A stretch of 8,613 nt of DNA from Candidatus Heimdallarchaeota archaeon (GTDB lineage Archaea; Asgardarchaeota; Heimdallarchaeia; Heimdallarchaeales; Heimdallarchaeaceae): NCBI GenBank assembly GCA_016839985.1, contig JAEOTG010000187.1, positions 1 to 8,613 on the forward strand, given 5' to 3'. Of the stretch, positions 4,416 to 8,613 are shown piece after piece. Both the position numbers and the translations under genes were made by a program. The notes under the pieces are model-generated. The model did no database searches, was not told where the DNA came from, and saw only the letters and a list, made by a program, of their open reading frames with translations. How positions within the stretch are numbered: position 1 is the stretch's first letter; the number at the start of each line of letters is the position of its first letter.

Positions 4416-7289
4416 CTAAATACCTGTAATAGCTTCAGTTCTTGCTCCTAGAATTATATTGGTAACAAAGAGACTTATTATTTGTAATATCATTAAAAGA
4501 ACCCCTAATGCACAAAATATTTGGAATTTAAGTGGATTCCAAGCCATATACCATGTTATTGTTCCTGCACTAGATTCAAATATTAGAAATATCGTAGTAG
4601 AAACTTCTGAAAGGCAATAAAGGAAAGACACAAGTGCTCCTGCAAAAACATTAAGTGAAATTAAAGGTATAGTAATTTTTGCAAAAGTCTGAATTCTTCC
4701 TGCACCAAGATTAAATGATGCTTCTTCAAGAATTGGGTCTGTTTGTTGTAAACCCGCATAAGCAGACCTTACTGTAAATGGAAACTTTCTAACCGTATAG
4801 CTCATAATTAGTAGTGTAACAGCTACTCCTATGAATGGATCTAATTTAAATGAAGTTGTAAAATCTGCCATTAACTTTGTGAACCAATTAGGATTTCTCG
4901 AAGCTATTCCACTCCAATCGAATGTTCTGTAAAATCCTATAGCCAGTACAATTCCAGGGATTGCAATTGGTAGCGTGACTAAAGCATCTATTATATTCTT
5001 TCCTCTAAACTCCCTTCTACTTATAACATATGCAGCTAAAGAACCTAGGACAATTATCAACATGGTAGCTAAAACACTATAAACAAGTGTATTTAACACA
5101 AAGGGAGGAATATTATATATGGATGAAGTAAAAATAAGTTTATAGTTCTCTAAAGTAAATCTTACTTCTTCAAGCGTTCTTACTCCTAAGTTCTCCATTA
5201 TAGACATTAAGAATACCCCAACATGTACTAGTAAAGAGAACGTAAACAAAAGAATCAGAAATGGATAAATAATCAATAATTTCCATTTTGCTTTAGAAAT
5301 TCTATATTCGCCTGCTCTTCCTTTGCTTATCATCGCATATTTTCGTAGAGAAACATATCTTCTAATCATAAAGAATCCTGCTAAAGCAATAATCAATAAT
5401 ATAGCTCCAAGAACACATACTTCTGGCGTAATAACAGCAGAACCCGCTCTTGCATAATTTTCAAATACATAATAAGTAAGATAATTCTTTGCAAAATTAT
5501 CTCCCATTGCAGCAAAAATTATTGGTGTTCCCACATCCTCCATAGAAAGTATTAGAACCAATATTGATCCAGCTCCAATGCCTGGTAATGCAAGAGGTAA
5601 AGTAACTGAAAAGAATAATTTTAATCTTCCAGCACCTAGATTTTCAGCAGATTCTTCCATACTAGGATCAATATTAACAAATGAAGAGAAAGCATTTAAG
5701 TACACTAAAGCATAAAAGTGAGATGTTTGGACAAAACAGATTGCGGCAAAACCTGTTAAAATAAGCTTAGTTTGAAAGACTGGAATAAGAAATAGATTAT
5801 TCAGAAATCCTTGGGGTCCTAATAGTAATCTGAAACCCATACCAGATATGAAGGGGGGTATAATTAATGGTGCTAAAGCTAAAAGACTAACTAATCTTTT
5901 ACCTGGGAATTCATATCTAGCTAATATAAAAGCTAATGCTGTACCCAGAAAAGCAGAAAAGATCGTAGTAGCAATCCCAAGTATTATTGTGTTTAGTACG
6001 ACACCTCTATCTTTACCACTCAAAGTTATAACAGCAATTATTTCAGTGTCATCATATTCACTTATTTTAATAATGTTACTCAAGTTAGAAGTATCTAAAA
6101 TATGAAGACCACCTTTTTCTTGCGCTAAAAACACAAGATTGTTTGATTCATCAATATGTATATCTTGAGTTATGTAAGAAATAGTGGAAAAACTACCAAG
6201 TAATTCTAGATTTTCAGTATCTGAAAAATCAATAATTTTAATTCCATAATCAAGAGCCACATAATCACTAAAAGTTACATAAGCGTAATTTCCTGAAATA
6301 TCAACTCCATAAGCTGGAATATCTGGATATTCAGCAATTAAAGAAATATTTAATGGATCACTAATATTGAATATAGTGAACCCTGTATTCATAGCAACAA
6401 AAGCTTTATCATCAACAATCTTAATATCTTGAGTTCTTAATGTTCCTAGTCCTGGAAAAGTACCATACATATGTAAGAATTCAGGATTATTTGAATCAGT
6501 AACATTAAAAACCTTAATACCAGAATAATATCCTGTAGCAAAAACATAGTTATTTTGTATTGCAACATTATTAATTGAAGTATCAGATGAAACATTTGCT
6601 AAAATAACCGGTTTATTAACATCTGTTACATCTATTATTGAAAATCCCTCTCCGTTTATATCAAGAAAAACTAAATCATTTGAAATTGTAAGGTAATTTG
6701 TTGAATTTGCAATCCCTTCCATTTTAGCAATTGGTGATAAATCATTATTGATATTTGAAATGTTATAGATTTCGAATCCATTTATTCCAGCTGTTGTATA
6801 AAGTAGGTTATCCTTTATTTTTAAATCATTATATGTGCTTTCACTTTCTTGAATTTGGGCTATCTCGCGGATAGAATCCAGCGTGCTTATATTCAGAATT
6901 TCAATTCCTTGACCCCGTTCTGCGATAAAAGCAATATCATCTAGTATTACTACGGATTGTGCAGGTCCTCCTATTTCTTCAATAGTCCTCCTTGCAAATT
7001 GAGTATCGTCAGTTCCTTGAAAATTAAAGTAGATTGGATCGGTAAAAACATTCATTATTGGCGCTCCTGACCACTGCTCATTGAAATATACTGCACCAGA
7101 TAACACCAAAGATAGTGGTATTACCATCCACACAATAAATACAAATGCAATAACAACAATAATGAAATTTGTACCTGAATCGCGTAATAATTTCACATAC
7201 AGATAATCTATCACAGACTTTTTCTTTTTTCTTTCATTTTCATTTTTATTGTTTTGATTCTTACTTACTTTTGTATCTTTCATCTTCAT
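4416..7289 (-). CDS. Fused ABC importer permease (FbpB/ThiP type) with inserted extracellular beta-propeller
   Basis: A 957-residue inner subunit of an ABC importer, both permease halves in one chain. A basic cytosolic tail (ending ERKKKK, about 19-24) precedes TM1 (40-67). Residues 106-414 are seven LVIVP-like repeats outside the membrane. MetI-like half 1 is about 430-640 with EAA loop E546-S-A, G552, V562, L564-P565. A TM (670-697) leads into half 2, about 730-945, with EAA loop E856-A-S, G862, I872, I874-P875. Both loops fit the EAA-x3-G-x9-I-x-L-P rule, so both can contact the ATPase. Permeases of this type are usually about 500-600 residues; the excess is the propeller insert. Likely substrates by family are ferric iron, thiamine or a phosphonate; sequence does not decide. 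The binding-protein gene lies upstream on the same strand; no ATPase gene is visible. The start is uncertain: the ATGs at 7289 and 7283 and the TTG at 7307 all lack a good ribosome binding site. Confidence 0.9.
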   Translation of the reverse strand: MKMKDTKVSKNQNNKNENERKKKKSVIDYLYVKLLRDSGTNFIIVVIAFVFIVWMVIPLSLVLSGAVYFNEQWSGAPIMNVFTDPIYFNFQGTDDTQFARRTIEEIGGPAQSVVILDDIAFIAERGQGIEILNISTLDSIREIAQIQESESTYNDLKIKDNLLYTTAGINGFEIYNISNINNDLSPIAKMEGIANSTNYLTISNDLVFLDINGEGFSIIDVTDVNKPVILANVSSDTSINNVAIQNNYVFATGYYSGIKVFNVTDSNNPEFLHMYGTFPGLGTLRTQDIKIVDDKAFVAMNTGFTIFNISDPLNISLIAEYPDIPAYGVDISGNYAYVTFSDYVALDYGIKIIDFSDTENLELLGSFSTISYITQDIHIDESNNLVFLAQEKGGLHILDTSNLSNIIKISEYDDTEIIAVITLSGKDRGVVLNTIILGIATTIFSAFLGTALAFILARYEFPGKRLVSLLALAPLIIPPFISGMGFRLLLGPQGFLNNLFLIPVFQTKLILTGFAAICFVQTSHFYALVYLNAFSSFVNIDPSMEESAENLGAGRLKLFFSVTLPLALPGIGAGSILVLILSMEDVGTPIIFAAMGDNFAKNYLTYYVFENYARAGSAVITPEVCVLGAILLIIALAGFFMIRRYVSLRKYAMISKGRAGEYRISKAKWKLLIIYPFLILLFTFSLLVHVGVFLMSIMENLGVRTLEEVRFTLENYKLIFTSSIYNIPPFVLNTLVYSVLATMLIIVLGSLAAYVISRREFRGKNIIDALVTLPIAIPGIVLAIGFYRTFDWSGIASRNPNWFTKLMADFTTSFKLDPFIGVAVTLLIMSYTVRKFPFTVRSAYAGLQQTDPILEEASFNLGAGRIQTFAKITIPLISLNVFAGALVSFLYCLSEVSTTIFLIFESSAGTITWYMAWNPLKFQIFCALGVLLMILQIISLFVTNIILGARTEAITGI
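6048..6974 (-). repeat. Coding region of seven LVIVP-like repeats (propeller blades)
   Basis: Seven protein repeats of about 40-47 residues lie end to end. Each has a hydrophobic strand, a short turn, a 'YVF/AFV' type strand, then a Gly and the signature 'G(I/F)xI(I/F)(D/N)(I/V)S/T', followed by a strand leading to the next unit. Signature copies include GIEILNIS, GFEIYNIS, GFSIIDVT, GIKVFNVT, GFTIFNIS, GIKIIDFS and GLHILDTS. This is the LVIVP repeat pattern known from surface beta-propellers. Seven is the usual closed-ring number. All eight N-X-S/T sequons of the permease are here. Confidence 0.82.
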
Positions 7290-7365
7290 CTTCCAACTAC
7301 TTCTCAAATTAATATTTCTTTATTGTTTTTGAATTTTACCCCTTCGATTTTAAGAAAAACGTTTT

Positions 7366-7377
7366 AAATTTATAAAT
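7366..7377 (-). promoter_or_regulatory. TATA-like box for the permease gene
   Basis: On the minus strand ATTTATAAATTT (complement of 7366-7377) is a good archaeal TATA match about 77-88 bases before the ATG at 7289. Transcription would start near 7346 and leave a leader of about 55 bases. It lies after the terminator of the binding-protein gene, so the permease may be transcribed separately. The surroundings are AT-rich, so a chance match is possible. Confidence 0.38.
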
Positions 7378-7416
7378 ATTATTACAAAATTACATTTCCT
7401 TTAATTATTTGTTAAT

Positions 7417-7439
7417 AAAAAATAAAAAAAATAAAAAAA
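7417..7439 (-). terminator. Strong T-rich terminator after the binding-protein gene
   Basis: On the minus strand, eight bases after the stop codon begin three T-runs of seven, eight and six, each separated by a single A (complement of 7433-7439, 7424-7431 and 7417-7422). This is a strong archaeal T-tract terminator. It would let the binding protein be made in excess over the permease, as is usual for ABC importers. Confidence 0.65.
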
Positions 7440-7447
7440 TGAGTTTA

Positions 7448-8613
7448 TTATTTTCTCTTTCTTCTGTAAATGATTGCTATCACTGAAGCAAAGACAGTTG
7501 ACACAAGGACTGGAATTAATTGAAAATCACCTAGTTTTACTCCAAGTGTTTCGAGAATGCCGTTATATTTAGCTTGAGCAAAAGATCTCCATTGAGATTC
7601 GAGTTGTGATGCAAGAATTGGATTAGCTATAAATGCGTCATTTGCTTCTATAGATTCTTCTAAAGTCATATTTACTACGCTTAATTCATCAACTAATTCA
7701 AAGAAAGTTTCTTGAGTAATATCCCCTTCTCTTAATTGTGTTACCATCTCACCCCATGTTTGTCTTAGCTTATTATGTACTTCAGTAATTGTGTTATGGA
7801 AGTAATATATAGTTGAATCTAAGTTAGCAGTCGATAATGTTTCGTTGAAATCTATACTTTCATTTTCCAAAGTATCATTATAGAGCTTATAAAGATCAGT
7901 TCTAGTTAGACCTAGAGGTGTAGAAAAAGCTTCTTCATTAACAGGTAAGCGATCTAAGCCTACTGTCATCCATACAGCATTACCTTCAGGTGATAATAAA
8001 TACTGAATAAAAGCTTCTGCTGCTGCCAAATTATCAACATGTTTTCCTAGAGCAATGGGATCTCCGTTAACAATAGATTTACCTTCAGGGATAATATATC
8101 TAGTGTTTTCATTTTCTCGCTTAGCAATGACACCATAAAAATCAATTGTCATTCCTATACCTACTTCTCCATTAACTACTGCAGCTCTTGTATCAACAGA
8201 TCCAGGATAAATTCCTGCATTACCACCCATCCTTGTTATTATTGACCATCCTTCTTCCCAGCCAAATGCTTGGAGAATAATCTGATATATTCTAGTGTTT
8301 GAAGTAGTAAGAGGTGGGTCACCCATACTAATAGCTTTAACAGATGGGTTAATGTAATAAGTTGGAGATGCTAATTCTTCCCATGTAGTAGGTACTGGTA
8401 ATCCATATTCATCCAAAAATACTTCATTTATGGTAAAACCAAATGAAGATATTGCATTGGCAACCCATATTAAATCACCTGAAGTATCATTTGATTTCAT
8501 TCTTGAACCAGCAATAGTATCAGGAACATTATCATTAATATAGTCAATAAGTGTTTGATTATCAATATGTCTAAGTAGTCCCCAGTTATCCATTGTATTG
8601 AACAATGCTGGAC
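7448..8613 (-). CDS. ABC importer substrate-binding protein (FbpA/AfuA type), C-terminally membrane-anchored, 5' end missing
   Basis: The 5' part runs off the right edge; 387 codons are present and residues count from the first complete one (8611). It captures the substrate outside the cell and hands it to the permease. The family core shows TTWEEL then a P-x-Y stretch (75-85), ISMGDPP (94-100), GGNAGIYPGS with AAVVNGEVGIGMT (129-155), and AAAEAFIQYLLSPEGNAVW (196-214), all typical of iron/thiamine/phosphonate binding proteins (COG1840-like). After the core come about 120 mostly helical residues (235-358), then a membrane helix (363-382) and the tail RRKRK. Most family members end soon after the core and are anchored at the N-terminus or are soluble, so this stalk and anchor are unusual. 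Six N-X-S/T sequons fit an exposed protein. The missing part should hold the signal peptide and the first lobe, including some ligand residues. An apparent start at 8605 is an internal TTG (Leu). Confidence 0.88.
   Translation of the reverse strand, partial: PALFNTMDNWGLLRHIDNQTLIDYINDNVPDTIAGSRMKSNDTSGDLIWVANAISSFGFTINEVFLDEYGLPVPTTWEELASPTYYINPSVKAISMGDPPLTTSNTRIYQIILQAFGWEEGWSIITRMGGNAGIYPGSVDTRAAVVNGEVGIGMTIDFYGVIAKRENENTRYIIPEGKSIVNGDPIALGKHVDNLAAAEAFIQYLLSPEGNAVWMTVGLDRLPVNEEAFSTPLGLTRTDLYKLYNDTLENESIDFNETLSTANLDSTIYYFHNTITEVHNKLRQTWGEMVTQLREGDITQETFFELVDELSVVNMTLEESIEANDAFIANPILASQLESQWRSFAQAKYNGILETLGVKLGDFQLIPVLVSTVFASVIAIIYRRKRK

Noticed and set aside
5848..6105. Plus-strand open frame of 85 codons
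   Set aside because: It is antisense to the start of the permease core and end of the propeller, with no ribosome binding site. Its hydrophobic look mirrors the membrane segments on the other strand.
6048..6974. Propeller repeats as a DNA repeat array or separate gene
   Set aside because: The repeats are similar only at protein level, not as DNA, and the frame runs unbroken from TM1 through the repeats into the permease core, so this is one fused gene.
7290..7307. Six extra N-terminal residues for the permease from TTG at 7307
   Set aside because: There is no ribosome binding site before the TTG, and ATG codons follow at 7289 and 7283. The longer form cannot be excluded but adds nothing to the domain structure.
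8603..8605. TTG as the start of the binding-protein gene
   Set aside because: The frame stays open to the window edge, and a start here would remove the signal peptide and first lobe that this family needs, so it is an internal Leu codon of a truncated gene.
1..8613. CRISPR array, tRNA/rRNA or insertion sequence
   Set aside because: No regularly spaced DNA repeats, no cloverleaf-like segments with conserved tRNA bases, and no transposase or terminal inverted repeats were seen on either strand.

Overview
The window looks like a chromosomal segment from an AT-rich archaeon (about one third G+C by eye). Three genes have a ribosome binding site of the GGTGA/GTGAT type, 6-7 bases before the start, which matches the archaeal 16S 3' end. 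Intergenic T-runs on the coding strand look like archaeal terminators. Two extracytoplasmic proteins end in a single membrane helix followed by an Arg/Lys tail (RRRK, RRKRK) and are rich in N-X-S/T sequons. This combination is common in Asgard (Lokiarchaeia/Thorarchaeia-like) genomes, but the lineage is an inference and cannot be proved from this window.

Layout, left to right. A GNAT-family N-acetyltransferase (+) faces a small unrecognised, probably cytosolic protein (-), with one base between their stop codons. Next comes a surface protein (-) with a signal peptide, a glutamine-amidotransferase-like (DUF4350-type) fold and a C-terminal anchor. A 549-base AT-rich divergent spacer separates it from a 534-residue transglutaminase-like protein (+) with an intact Cys-His-Asp triad and no export signal. 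That gene converges on a minus-strand ABC importer locus: a long fused permease, and upstream of it (to the right) a substrate-binding protein cut by the window edge.

The importer is the main item. The binding protein and the double-domain permease belong to the ferric iron / thiamine / phosphonate type of ABC importers (FbpA/AfuA and FbpB/ThiP relatives). No ATPase gene is in the window, so it must lie elsewhere. The permease carries about 310 extra residues between its first and second membrane helices: seven consecutive LVIVP-like repeats, the number needed for a closed seven-bladed beta-propeller. All eight N-glycosylation sequons of the protein fall inside this insert and none elsewhere, which fits an extracellular position. 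The binding protein also has an unusual C-terminal extension: a roughly 120-residue, probably helical stalk followed by a transmembrane anchor. Together they suggest a surface-tethered importer with an external propeller for docking or sensing. The substrate cannot be decided from sequence alone.

The binding-protein and permease genes are separated by a spacer with a strong T-rich terminator and a TATA-like element, so the permease probably has its own promoter. I see no RNA genes, CRISPR arrays or mobile elements.
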